Positions 11,501 through 23,363 of a stretch of 64,000 nucleotides of DNA are shown here, one piece after another (positions within the stretch are counted from its first letter, which is position 1; the number at the start of each line of letters is the position of its first letter). This stretch comes from Podaxis mareebaensis (taxonomy: Eukaryota > Basidiomycota > Agaricomycetes > Agaricales > Agaricaceae), in the NCBI GenBank assembly GCA_018524725.1, contig JAEUWP010000335.1, forward strand, positions 682,001 through 746,000. The letters are read 5' to 3'. A program made the translations under genes and the position numbers. The notes beneath the pieces were generated by a model. That model had not been told where the DNA came from. It was given only the letters and a program-made list of their open reading frames with translations, and searched no databases.

Positions 11501-11958
11501 AAGGACCCTCGACCGACGTGGGTTCGGTCACGCCGAAGGCCAAGAATCTTGATCTTGAGTTACCAGACGAGTCTTCCACACCTTCTGCAAGCGGATCTAC
11601 GACGCCTACAGTGGGGACTGCAGATGAGAAGAAATCGCGTCCATTTCTTGGGCTCTCATTTTCAGACTTTCTGCGTGGACGCTATCCTTCAACAAGCCGA
11701 GCGTCGATCAAGGGCGTGCCCGGAGGTCCGGCACAAGTCAACGTGTCAGGTTCGAATGAATCGGGGGAATCGGAAGCGCCAGAGGCTTGCGACGACCATG
11801 TCGAGAACAACGTTAAACCACTGACTGGGGACCTCAATTGGGTCCCGAACAAAAGACAACATGACAGTGGCAGTGAGGCGAGCGAGGTATCGATCTCTGA
11901 ACATAAGGTGGAGGAGGCGGCGGCGGAACCGGAGACAGCATCTATGCACGTTCACTAA
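8542..11958 (+). CDS. UVRAG/Vps38/Atg14-family protein
   Basis: Ten exons keep one frame: 8542-8610, 8673-9800, 9860-10167, 10224-10326, 10411-10492, 10542-10671, 10730-11080, 11139-11217, 11272-11375 and 11439-11958, giving 957 residues. The N-terminal exon is short and its start is inferred. Then come RIRHIDCIQVCNFTPFPVRD, a long Ser-rich stretch, and a charged coiled coil from exon 4 to exon 7 (HENTLSDLIRKMDKHFEDD...KKELELRRQRLKERKQ). The diagnostic block is YPVTCVGSRSFIKDGIS, FPLFSKGVDTYRFEYGVFLL and NKDIEMLM, the conserved C-terminal part of UVRAG/Vps38. In known systems this subunit joins Vps34 PI3-kinase, Vps15 and Beclin/Atg6 to make PI3P on endosomes or autophagosomes. Vps38/UVRAG fits better than Atg14, but this is not certain. 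The C-terminal 170 residues are disordered. Confidence 0.85.
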
Positions 11959-13241
11959 TGTAGTGTACATTTCACTTATGCTAGGTAACGGTAATCTTCT
12001 GTATCTATTGCATTTGGAGGAATGCGAAGCTTGAGCATGGCATTCGGGAGATCGGCGCGGCATTGGGAGATCACATCATGCTCACGTGAGGGGTTAGCAA
12101 CGAGCATGTGATGAAGAAGGCTAGATGAAAGGCGAGACCCGACCGCTTTTAGAAGGCACCGATCAGCCATTGGCGGTATAGTATTTTTTGCCAACTGTCG
12201 CTGCTAGGACTTAAATGGGTAAAGAGGAGCACCATAAGAGTTAGCAAAGGGACCAATATATTTGTCTGTAGGAATGTGGCTAAAGCGTTCTTCTATTTCG
12301 AAAATGCACCGAAAAAGCCACGCAGATGACACCAGTTTTGTTTGGCAACCTAACACGTATGTACTCGCAGGATATCGTTCGGGTGGCTATCATTTGATGG
12401 GAAGTGATAAAGTCCAGGGCCACACAACTGAATTGTGGTCATGTCTACTTGGATTGCCAAGTTTACCTTTGGAACTGGCGTCAGAGCAAGTAACATGTGT
12501 CAAGCAGGGAATCGTTAGACAGCAGCACAGGTCGGAGGAACGAGCCCTGAGTATGTTGAAGGACGGAATTTGACAAAGGACGATTGGGACAGTGGGCATG
12601 TGGTCGAGTTGCATTTTATTTTACATATAAAAACAACCCTGTGGTTGGGTATGTAGTCATGACGCCGTGGAGAATAGGTGTGGGATCGTCAGAGAAGGTC
12701 GTGACAATGCGGTGAAAATTTCCAGGAGAGGACTATTGAGGATGCCGTGCTCGCGTAAATGCGGGTGAATTGAGGGTACGGGAAAGTTTTATTTATTTAA
12801 GTCAAGGGTTACAAGCCAGGGACCGGAGTTGAAAATTTGGAGGACATTGCCGTCTTTGAGTTCAGGGATCAAACGTAGCCGTTCTCAACAACCATACTTA
12901 TATTTGACCAATCTCTCTTCCTGCTCCCATTATCCTCCTGTCCTCACTGAGAACTGGAGTATCAAAAGGGTCAGCTAGGCCGTCTCGTTGTCGATTCACC
13001 GCTCTCATCCTCCTCCAGCCCATCAGCCATTGTACCAACAGTCCTTTTAGACGGGGCTCAACTCGGCTTGCAGGTCGGTATTTGATGGTGGCTCTGCCTA
13101 TCCTCGTAGCGTTATACTGAGTTTCCGCTAGAGCAGAACTCCATTGTGCAACTAGCATCCCTTCTCCGTGTTCTTTAATACTCCTTCGCCTTCTTTGCGT
13201 CCTCCCTTCTCCTAAAGTTTTGTCTACTGCTCGTTTTTGAT
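11959..13241. other. Long intergenic region
   Basis: About 1.3 kb between two plus-strand genes. It holds the 3' region of the UVRAG-like gene and the promoter of the Pumilio gene; CT-rich sequence lies just before the ATG at 13242. An open frame at 12262-12573 has no recognisable protein motif. No RNA gene or repeat was recognised. Confidence 0.5.
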
Positions 13242-16200
13242 ATGAATAACTCTCTGGAGAACATTAGTCCTACTACTGATAATCACACCACCTCCGACGA
13301 CAGGAAGAAGAGTCCGCCCGCCTTTCTGGACCTTGCCGACTCCGTGCGTGCTCTTTTTGCGCCGTGTGGACTCATTTACTCACCATTCCCAGGCCGCGAG
13401 GTTGGGAAGTAATATGCCTGACATGTCAGCTGTGCGTATATTTGCCATCTGTCTCCGCTGTCACCCATCTGACCCGGTATCAGCGTGTTGAGTTGAAACG
13501 TCTCGAACACGAACGCCAGCGAGCTCTTCAACGCAAGCTCTTTGAAGACCAAATGCGCGCCCTCGAGGAACAACAGGCTCAAGAACTTCTGAGCATTCCT
13601 TTCGAAGCAAGTGGCAATAGCGTGCAACACCTCGCGGTTTCTGCGCCCACCACCCCTCCCCGTGTTAGTGCAATGCTTGCTGGAGAAGTGTATGGTATTG
13701 GGCGCAATGGAAGGATCCAGCACTCTGTGGATGCTGAGTCGTTGTCGAAGGCAGTTGGGACTGTGGCTGACAAACGCAAATCTGTGACCTACGCTCCAAC
13801 CGTCAACCTCTCCCCCGACCTCGCCACCGCTCCAGTTGGCAACGGTGGATTCTCCCGATCTGCCGGTGCCAAAAGTATGCCTGCTAGCCGCCGGACTTCG
13901 GCCAGCAGCCATGACGAGGAATTGGCTTCGCACCTCCAAGGTCTCTCCCTGGCTGGTGAGCGTTCCACTCGTGCTTCACCTGCCCCCGGCCCGGTATCCG
14001 CCTCTATCTTGTTGAGAAGCAATTCGCGATACAACGATGATGAAGGCGCACGATATGCGAGTACTTACAATGCGGGGATGATGCTTGACGAGCAGTTAGA
14101 TCAGGAGATGCACAGTACGTTCATGGATTCATCTGCACTTAGGCGTCCTCTTTACCTGGTTTACAGACGCTATGAGGAATCTACCGACCTCAGACGATGA
14201 CAAGTACCATAACACTTTCGGTGGCAAGGTCGGTTGGCATTTTTCGTTCTTTGAAATGATCAGGTTAATGGTCTTCTTAGGTTTCGAATTCGTCTGCTGC
14301 TCTGGATCTTGCCCATCTTTCACAGCAGCCTCGTGAAAAATCCGCAGAGTGGCCTCATTTCAATGGGAATCCCCGTGGACCTGATGGGATTGCCTCGAGG
14401 ACTGAACGTCGCACTGTGACGAACCCGAACCTTACCCTGTCTACCCCGTCTGATGATTTTTCGGTTAAGCCCCTCAGTGGAAATGCGTCTGCGTCTTCAA
14501 CGCCCCTTGTTGTGGAGCCTCCGCAACTCTCTCAGATCCCAGTTTCATTGTCCCGTCGGGGTTCTCCGCCGGGCTTGTTGGATAGTTTATCCACAACTAC
14601 GCGATCCGTCCCGACGACACCTTTGGGTCTTCCGACCACCACCGCACATCTTCTGAAGGCTGGTGGACCTTTGACGCCTGATCTTCAATCCTTCAATGCT
14701 CGCATTGGCACGCCTGGTTCTCAACAACTTGGCGATGGCATATCTGGTACAGGTGACCTTCAAGCTTCTTTATCCCGACTCTCTTCGGCCTCTTTTGAGA
14801 ACGGTAGCCTCAATTTCAATACCATCCAGTCCAGCCCTGATGACGTACGTCTACGCTTCTTGTGCCATGTTTTTGGGCTTATCGTTTTTCAGTATGGTCT
14901 TGAATCGCCGTATAGTTTAGGTGGATCTGTTGATGGTAGTCGCTATAATGCGTGAGTTCCTCTTCATTGTGCTTTCGAGACGATGGCCCAGAACTCGTCT
15001 AGCTCCACTGGTTCCACTGCGCTCTATCAACCCCAGAACGGTCCCCGCTATGGCCTTGGGCTAGGTGCACGAACAGGTGTTGGCGCTCACGATGGGAAAA
15101 TGAATGGATTACATGGACCCAAGCACAAGCGGGAAATGGATCGGGAATGTGCGTCACCTTCATTCGCCACTGTGCCTCGTTCCTCAATGATCACATCTAG
15201 TCAATCGGTTTGCTGGAACACGTCTCGAAGATCTACAAGGGGAAATACCTACCCTGTGCAAGGATCAACATGGTTGTCGGTACCTCCAAAAGAAGCTCGA
15301 AGAGGGCCTGCCGGAGCATCGTGACATGATATTCCGCGAGACCTTTAATCACTTTGCCGAACTCATGACTGGTAAATACCTTATCCAAATTTTGAGAGTT
15401 CTTCCAGTTGACTCTTGCTCAGATCCATTTGGAAATTATCTCTGCCAGAAGCTCTTGGAGTACGCGACAGACGAACAACGAAACCTTATTTGTGAATCGG
15501 TAGCTCAAGATCTCGTTAACATTTCCTTGAACATGCATGGCACTCGCGCTGTTCAGAAGATGATCGACTTCTTGTCCACTAGGCGACAGGTTGGTCAACT
15601 AAATATCTTTCTTTTGCCATGCTCACGCCGCATATTAGATTCATTCCATCATCCTCGCCCTCAGTCTCCATGTGGTTGCTCTTATCAAAGACTTGAACGG
15701 TAACCATGTCATTCAGAAGTGTCTGAACAAGCTCGCTCCTGAGGATAACCAGGTGGGTCATCCCGGGCTTCTATCTCCGGATCTATACTGATGCAAGGTC
15801 TCTAGTTTATTTACAATGCAGTGGCTGCCAACTGTGTTGAAGTTGCCACGCATCGCCATGGCTGTTGTGTGCTCCAAAGGTGCATTGACCACGCTTCTGA
15901 CCATCAGAGGATCCAGCTTGTCAACGAGATCACCTACAATGCCTTGACGCTTGTGCAAGACCCTTACGGCAATTATGTGAGAGAGCCATCTTCTATGATT
16001 TGGGGTACAAATGACTGATGATTGACAGGTGGTGCAATATATTCTTGATCTGAATGACAGCCGATTCAGTGATGCCGTGATTCGACAATTCCAGGGCAAT
16101 GTCTGTGCGCTTTCGGTTCAAAAGTTTAGCTCCAACGTCATCGAGAAGGTGAGCTTCTGCGGTTCCCCCTTGACCATATCTTATTAATGCTATTTTAGTG

Positions 16201-16886
16201 TGTTCGCGTCGCTGAGCATAGTACTCGGAAATTGTTGATCGACGAACTCTTGAATCGCAGTCGTTTGGAGAAGCTACTGCGTGATTCGTATGGAAACTAT
16301 TGTGTCCAGGTGCGTCATTTCTGCTTACCGAGGTCTTATGACGTTAATATTTGACTAGACCGCATTGGATTATGCTGAACCTGCACAACGCGCCCTCCTT
16401 GTCGAGGGTATTCGCCCCGTCCTACCGCTGATTCGCAATACGCCGTACGGAAAGCGCATTCAGAATAAACTGCAACGCGAAGCCCAAAACTTGGAATATG
16501 GCACTTACCAGAATCACAACCACCTGATCAATATGACGCTCAGCAATCAAGGCATGAGTCCGGCCCATACACCCAATCGCCACCTTGCTCAGGGACTTCA
16601 AGGAAATCACCTATCCGACATCTATGGCACCAGCAACAATGTCTATGGTCTTCCCCAGACGCAGGCGGCTTTCACGCAGGCACACCTCGGCACGCCTATG
16701 CATGCCTTGCAGCCTCAGTCCATTGACGGCTATGTGTTGCAAAATACTTCGAGTCACAACCAAGGCCTGGCTCCGAGCGGCTTCAACGGAGCTTCATTTC
16801 CTAATGTCAGTCCTTTCACTGGAGGCATTCTTACGGGATCACTGAATGACCCTTACCAGAGGTCCTCTTTTGGCTATGGTATGTAG
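13242..16886 (+). CDS. Pumilio-family (PUF) RNA-binding protein
   Basis: Fourteen exons: 13242-13343, 13393-13431, 13484-14114, 14167-14228, 14281-14844, 14893-14951, 15003-15148, 15201-15371, 15423-15589, 15639-15752, 15806-15976, 16029-16148, 16199-16309 and 16359-16886, giving 994 residues. The N-terminal half is disordered with a short coiled coil (KRLEHERQRALQRKLFEDQ). The Pumilio domain spans exons 8-14 and shows eight repeats. Their base-contact triplets read HGCRYLQ, FGNYLCQ, HGTRAVQ, NGNHVIQ, HGCCVLQ, YGNYVVQ, FSSNVIEK and YGNYCVQ. PUF proteins bind mRNA 3' UTRs in the cytoplasm and control decay or translation. The order matches Puf3/Pumilio-type proteins, and by the known code repeats 8 to 5 read UGUA. 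The tail is Gln/Gly-rich. Confidence 0.93.
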
Positions 16887-17579
16887 ATCGAAGGCCTAGT
16901 CCCCCTCGGAACATGAGGACACCAGCTCTCCTGGAATCTATGGAACAATCAGGTTTTTTTCCCTCAAGTCCGGACATATCATCATTTTAATATCTTCTCC
17001 CTCTGTGCGCGCATGTCGTGCCCTTTCATACCATTATATCTACTTTACTTGATCTCCCTTGAATTGTCGCTTCGGTCGTGCTTTTTCCCAGCCTTCTGTG
17101 ACGTTTCTTGGGGTGCTGCCCTAAAATCGTCTCCACGTGCATTGTATTTTGCCGGCATCCTCTCAACCCATTGTTTTCATGCTTTCTGTGTCTACCACCT
17201 TTCATTCGCCAACCCATTTGTACAGGCTATCTTTCAATTGACTCTAACTAGGTTGTGTCCTGTCTTTAGTATCGTCGCAACACTATTTGTCATTCTGTAG
17301 TTATTCACACCAGTTGTATAAAGTCGTTAATTTGCATTTGGAAGTTTGGTCTTTTCAATGAATTGATACTTTGGTGTTCGGGGATTGACCAGAAGGCAAT
17401 GAGCTCGAGTTGGGACAGTGATAGTTAGAATGATTACGGTCGCGCGGCTCATATCGAAAGTATATTAGGTCTCATGTCATGTTGGCCATGTGTATATGTA
17501 TGCGCATGATTTTGAAGGATGTCCTCGCAGCTATTCCAGACCCTCCATGTATCAAAAGTGAATGAACGAAGAGAGGTTT
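16887..17579. other. Intergenic region between converging genes
   Basis: 3' regions of the Pumilio gene (plus) and RPS29 (minus). It is T-rich with a 95-codon hydrophobic open frame at 17013-17300, which is probably chance in T-rich 3' UTR sequence. Confidence 0.5.
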
Positions 17580-17875
17580 TCACCGGTTCTGTACACCAAG
17601 ATGATCAATGCTCGCTCCCAATGCGAGTCGAAGATAACAGACCTTGACGAAACCGATGGCAGCAGCCTTCTCACGGAAGCATTGACGGCAGAGATCAAGG
17701 CCGTATTTACGAATGAGACCAGCTTGGTGGGCGCAAAGGCGGCTGTTGACAGACGGTCATTTTCGAAGGAATCAGCTCTGGCGAGTGTGACCGAAGGAGC
17801 CGCAGGTACGCACCACTGACGGCTACCCTTTCCGAATTTCCTGGGACGAGAAAACCAAACGGCGTCGTGTGTCAT
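17580..17875 (-). CDS. RPS29: 40S ribosomal protein uS14 (RPS29)
   Basis: Exons 17814-17875, 17643-17742 and 17580-17588 give 56 residues, the usual length. The protein starts [20 protein letters not shown], continues [19 protein letters not shown], then [15 protein letters not shown], and the last exon adds only Asn-Arg-stop. The CxxC and CxxC pairs form the zinc knuckle of this small-subunit protein, which sits in the head of the 40S ribosome. The family's C-terminus (GFVKxR) confirms the 9-base terminal exon and its GTCTGT donor. Confidence 0.95.
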
Positions 17876-18557
17876 TTTGAAGGCTTGATGGACTGGATTT
17901 CTATCGGGTTAGCGGATATCTTATGCACAAGGGAGGGTATACTGACCTCGGTGCCGGGAACTTGCTCTACAGAATTAGTGGATTAGTTGGTGTTGTGGGG
18001 ATGCCTTGATTATGTAACATACAGTTTATCGAGGAAAGTTCAAACCCAGCGCGGACTTCTCCGAGATCGAACAGACGCCATTTCCAAATACCCTACATAC
18101 ACGCACCGATCAGGGAATCTCATTTCATACAACGCTAGATGCCCTCGGAACCGCTTCTCGTTGCTGCAATACAATTCTGCCTCCATATCTCTCCCATAGC
18201 CTCCGGTGATAGTTATCGTAATGATCAAAGGAGCTTTCGCCGCAAACAGCACTCCCTTTGAGCCAGAAACGGTCTTCGGGGCGCTAAGCTCAATTTGGTT
18301 CTTCCGTTGTTGATCATTTCTCCGAAATCCTAGTCCTTGCTATAATAGGCAATCGTAGCGCCTTGTATATTGAAGTCGTCATTGTCCTGGAGCCCTTGTC
18401 GCTTCCTCCTATCATCCCCCTCCGGCTTGTTGTGTTTCCATTCAGTCAAGCCATTCCATCGGAAGGCGCCCGTGGCATTGCTCGACCGGGGCGTTCATCC
18501 TCCGCCCTAATCTTCTGAACCCACCCTGCCTACCCATTACCTAGCCCAAGTGCGAGA
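17876..18557. other. Intergenic region between divergent genes
   Basis: Shared 5' region of RPS29 (minus) and the P450 gene (plus). CT-rich tracts lie near 18400-18440 before the P450 start. No clear coding potential or repeat. Confidence 0.5.
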
Positions 18558-20669
18558 ATGGTTGGGCTGACGGCTTGGCTCCATGGCGCCGTTCTGGCTC
18601 TTTTGAAGTTAGCCGGTGTGATTGCTGCTCTTGCTCTCCTCCGGGTATTGCTTTGGTTCCTTAACATCTTCGTACTGCTGCCACCTTTCGATCCCTTGGC
18701 GAAACTCCCCGGGCCCCATGGAAAATTCCTCCAAAGCCATTTTAATGAAGTGATGAAGTATGGATAACATTTCGACCATATAAATGATACACTCACCTTT
18801 ACTCTCAGCCCTAATATCAGCCCGGATACACACCAGTCATGGTTCGAAGAGCACGGGCATACCTTTAGGTTCAATGGCTTCGGGAAAGTATGTCAGCTAT
18901 CACCACCTCAGTTCGCTGTTCTGATTCAAGTGGAACGTCTGTTTCAGTATGATTATCGTCTACTGTCCTTCGACTTTCGGGTCATTTCCCACATCCTCAC
19001 CTCGCCAACCTATGAAAAGCCTTGGCAAACTCGTAACTTTCTGAGTCGTCTCATTGGGAGAGGTAAATTGCATGGGTGATTTATCTTCCCGTCTAACCAG
19101 TCCTTGCTCCTCTAGGAATATTCTCGATGGAAGGCCAGGTGCATAAGATACAGCGCAAATTTATTTCCCCCGCGTTTTCGAGCCAGTCCCTGAAACAGAT
19201 GACTCCTGTCATGTACCAAAAGGCCGAGGAACTCCGCGACAGATGGTTAAAGATCCTTCTACAAACCACCACTAACAACCAACAGGGGGACCAGAAGGCC
19301 GAAGACACGACTATCGACGTTTCCCACTGGATTTCTCGAGCTTCCTTCGACGTCATCGGTCTCGCCGGTTTCAACTATCATTTTCACGCCCTTGGGGAAG
19401 AATCGGAGCACGTTTACATGGCATACAGGCGAATGTTCGCTATTGCTGATAGGGGCCTGAGCCTCCGAGGCTTACTAGACTTGTACCTCCCCTGGCTACG
19501 GAAAATCTGGGTAAGCTTAGGGTGTTATCTGCGATCATTGCGGGATTGCTGATCATGTCACAGCCAGGAAAAGACAACATTATAATTGATGAAAGCCTCA
19601 AGATTATTAATGAAGCCGGTCGAAGGCTAATCACAAACAAAAAGGCAGACATCATGGACGAAAAGCGCTATGCCCAAGAGAAAGAAGATAAAGATCTCCT
19701 TAGCCTTTTGAGTGAGTTTCTAGGGCTGTCTGGGCATACAGTCGCTCACCGATGGCCTTCTAGTTAAATCCAACATGTCCGGCGATCCATCTAGGCGCCT
19801 TACTGATCAAGAGCTACTGGAGCAATGCTCCACTTTCCTTCTTGGCGGCTCGGATTCTGTTTCGTTAGCCATCTCATGGGCTTTACACTTCCTCTCTTTG
19901 GACACGACCATTCAGGATCGCCTGCGAGAAGAACTAACCTCTTTGTCTGACGTTTCGACCGATATAACGGAGAGTGACGGGTCTTCGTCCCCTGTATCTC
20001 CGGCAGCGCCTTTACGCAAGACCATCAGGCGAACCTCCAACATTTACTCACCAGAAGAGGATTGGGATCTCCTCGACTCCTTGCCGTATCTAGATGCCGT
20101 AGTCCGCGAGACTCTCCGTTTTTGTCCTCCGGTGCATGGAACCATTCGTGTCGCAATGGAAGACGACCAAATTCCCATTTCCCACCCCATACAATTAAGA
20201 GACGGAACCCTACTCCATGAGGGAGATCATGTCACAATCCGCAAAGGCAGTTACATCCACATACCCATTGAAGGCCTGAACTACTCTGAAGAGCTATGGG
20301 GTCCTGACGCGAGGACATTCAAGTGAGTCTGGGATTCCTTTTTCACATCTCGAAATTTCTAACAGTGACCCTCGTAGTCCCGACCGCTGGTTCAATCTTC
20401 CGCCTCAGGTCCGCTCTCCAGCCCACCCTGGGCTTGGAAGTCTTATGACCTTCAGTTTCGGTCCGCATTCATGTCTGGGAAACAAATTCAGCACCGCCGA
20501 GATGAAGATTTTCATCGCTACATTACTCCCCACTTTCACTTTCGCCCCAGCTCCGGGCACGGAGATCCGAAAACATAATTCCATCCTGACACGCCCCTTC
20601 ATCAAGGATAAATGGGAACTTGGGACTCGACTTCCTCTCACGGTACGCAAAATTCACCAAGACAATTAG
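18558..20669 (+). CDS. Cytochrome P450 monooxygenase
   Basis: Seven exons: 18558-18757, 18809-18887, 18948-19062, 19116-19510, 19564-19711, 19764-20322 and 20378-20669, giving 595 residues. An N-terminal membrane anchor is clear (ALLKLAGVIAALALLRVLLW), followed by the Pro-rich hinge LPPFDPLAKLPGPHG. The I-helix reads LLGGSDSVSLAISWAL, the ExxR motif is ETLR, and NPDRWFN is the PERF-type region. The haem loop is FSFGPHSCLGNKF, with the cysteine ligand and His in place of the usual Arg, a common variant in basidiomycete P450s. It is longer than a typical 500-residue P450 because of a Ser/Pro-rich insert before the ExxR helix (about SDGSSSPVSPAAP). Anchored in the endoplasmic reticulum and fed by P450 reductase; the substrate cannot be told. 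No biosynthetic cluster surrounds it. Confidence 0.93.
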
Positions 20670-20886
20670 ATTCAGCACAATCCATCAGTCTGGAGCTGTA
20701 TATACCACTTGTACTTTTATAATGATTCATTTGCAGGCAACTGTCGTTATCCTCGATCATTGAGTTGGGTAAATTGTTCATATGTATTACTGGAACTCCT
20801 TAACTTATCAATACATATACACCTCAGAAGCATGCAGCATGGGGTTGTCCTTGAATGCGACATGAGAATGTCAAGAAATGCGATGG

Positions 20887-23154
20887 CTACATGATGTGCG
20901 TGTTGTCCATTGTCAGTGTCAGTGCTTCAATATCAGCATCAACATCGGAGAAGTATGCGGGGTCTTCGGGATCCGGAAGTGCCACTGGTGTCTTTGTAGG
21001 CTGAGGTACCGAGCACGGGGAGTCTAGAAGGGGATAAGTTTCATCAGACGTAGACAGAATGCGCAGCCATCACCTTGGGTCTTCCCAGCAGCCAGCCGGC
21101 TGATTTTAGGTGTTTGAGCTTGAGTTCGTACAGTAAACAAGGGAATAAGTTGGCCTTCATGGCAGGCTCCGCAGACTAGACCGTGTCATCAAGATGCTCT
21201 CCCAAAATGGGTATCTCACTTACCGCATTCATCTGGACGGATAGATTTGCTATAGCGACCATAGCTGGAAAGGCCAGATAAACCGGGCGGGAAACTTGGG
21301 CTTCGGGCAGGACACTTACATCTTTTGGCACTTCTGACATTCTTGGCAATGTCAAAACTGAAGGATGCAGAGAAAAAAAATAGTAACTTACCCCATTTGT
21401 AGGGATAAGATATCTCATAGTCATGTCTAGTCTGTTAGCTGGTAAGAGAATGGCGAAGAAGCAAATGGAAAAGATTAAGATACCGTAATCTCAATATCCG
21501 GTCGTTTCTTTGTTACTCTGGAAGCCCTGTGAGTGGCAGATTACATGAGGACTGCCATTACATCTTTCAGCTTAGGGGACATACCAGTACTTGAATAACT
21601 TCCCATGGTTCTCGTCGAGCTTTCTGTCGATCACCCAGGTAGCGAGATGACACATCTCGTGGGACAGAGTATTACGGATCCTCTCTAAAAAGGAGCATGG
21701 GTGAACATGCATGAGAACATTGAACAATGTTTACCATTGCAATCCAGTATTTTAGTTGCTAGGTCGATTTCGGCAGTTTCAACACCATCTCTCGACCTTG
21801 GCAGTCATTCGAATCAGTTCGCGCGGCCAGAGAAACGAAGAGACAAGCCCTACCGACGGTATTTAGCTCTGCCTGCGGTAGTCAGTAAACGCTTATTCCA
21901 ATTGAGTTTAGTTTTCGCAGGAAGGCCATTCCTGAATACCAAAGTATTCAGTTCGTCGAAGAGATCCTGTGCATACTTCTCCCGTTTTGCCTGCTCTGCC
22001 TCTTCGATAGCCTTCTTAGATACACGTGTAGTTGACTTGGCCGTTTTAGGGCGCGAGGCATTCCGACCCGTCGGTGTGCTGACGGTAGAGGTGCTCGGTG
22101 ATTCGCTTGGTATGAGTACCTTGGCTGCCACGACGGGCGTCGAAACGCCTGCCTCCTCAATCGTAGTGATGTCGCGTAGTTGCTTCGAGGGAGACCGGTG
22201 TTTTGGAATAGCGACCTTCGCAGGCTTCCTTGCGCTCTTTGGTTCATCACTTGTAAGAACCGTGGTGGGATTTCAGAACAAATTCAAGTAAGCGGAAATC
22301 CCGACGTACAATATCAAAATAGCTCCGCCATCCTCTTGCGTCAGATACGAAGGCAACTTATCCTGTGACGCTTTCTTGTGGCTCGTTCGCATTTGCTTCG
22401 GTGGTTCTGGCTCCTGCTCGTCTTCTGACGAGCTCGTGAGTTCTATCACTTCATCCGCCGGGAGCTTCTTTGCAGGTTGTTTTTTGACTGGCATCACTGG
22501 CGACTCGGACTCTGACTCTGAATGTTCAGATTCTGAGCTTTCCACGATTCTACGAACCGCTGGGAAACGTCGTCCGCTTCTTGGTGTTTTAAATAGTCGT
22601 TTTGCACTCGTTTCAAATGTCAACGAATAGTGAGAGATCATACGAGCAGAATCTGTAACCCACGGATTTCCGTCCAGGTCCTCGTCTTCCTGCAAGTCTG
22701 AAGGCCAACTACCGGGCAGTGCAACGATCAAAGTTTTGTCTTTCAAAATGGCCTCCACTCTAATGCACACAAGTCCGGTTAACATTTCAATCTCAACCAC
22801 AAGCACACTTACTCTTCTTCTTCTTGCTCCGAATCCGAAGATATTACAATTACTTCCCTTGGCTGAGGTCGACATTTGCTAGTGTACATCGTAAATCAAT
22901 ATTGTATGAAATAATACTTGTAGTAACACCCACAGTATCCTATCCTCCCCACTATCTGGTACCTTTTCTCCAACACCCTGTCCTTTCTTCCTTCTAAGTG
23001 TGACGTTCCCAGTTTCGAGAGGATCCTGACGTTTAGTTCCCGGAATGAAAACGTCAACATTGAGAGATTCTACGACAGTGTTTGCATTCTCAGCTGTCGA
23101 AGAGGTAACAGAGGGCATGGATTTGGGGAGGACAATATGGTGGGGAGAGGACAA
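20887..23154 (-). CDS. SprT-like (GCNA/Spartan-type) DNA-protein crosslink protease
   Basis: Twelve exons: 22934-23154, 22813-22878, 22310-22759, 21854-22249, 21735-21796, 21585-21684, 21484-21526, 21392-21431, 21320-21341, 21224-21264, 21074-21175 and 20887-21023, giving 559 residues. The catalytic motif is SHEMCHLATW followed by DENHGKLFKYW, the HExxH zinc site with a third His. Then come RHDYEISYPYKWECQKCQK and YGRYSKSIRPDEC, CGACHEGQLIPLF, the SprT zinc ribbon. The N-terminal half is acidic and disordered with two likely SUMO-interacting motifs, VIVISSDSE and VIELTSSSEDE. Human GCNA and yeast Wss1 use such motifs to reach SUMO-marked crosslinked proteins on chromatin. The SprT region ends close to the C-terminus, with no clear UBZ or PIP box. 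A role in DNA-protein crosslink repair is inferred. Confidence 0.88.
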
Positions 23155-23363
23155 GGTAGGCGGTGGTGGGATTTCAGGGATCTATAAATTACGGCGACGC
23201 GTGGTTCAACTGGTCACATGATCATTATTCCAGGTCATTCACTTTCCATCTTGGCCTCTCCCCGTCCAACTCCCGAAAATCAAAATTTAAGTTAGATAGA
23301 TATATGCACTCTCCATTGCCGTATAGGCAACAGGATTAAACAAAAATTTGTATTGTAAAACTT

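Noticed and set aside
12262..12573. Plus-strand open frame of 103 codons
   Set aside because: No protein-like motifs, no splice partners; reads as chance in intergenic sequence.
17013..17300. Hydrophobic 95-codon frame after the Pumilio gene
   Set aside because: It lies in a T-rich 3' region; T-rich codons give hydrophobic residues by chance.
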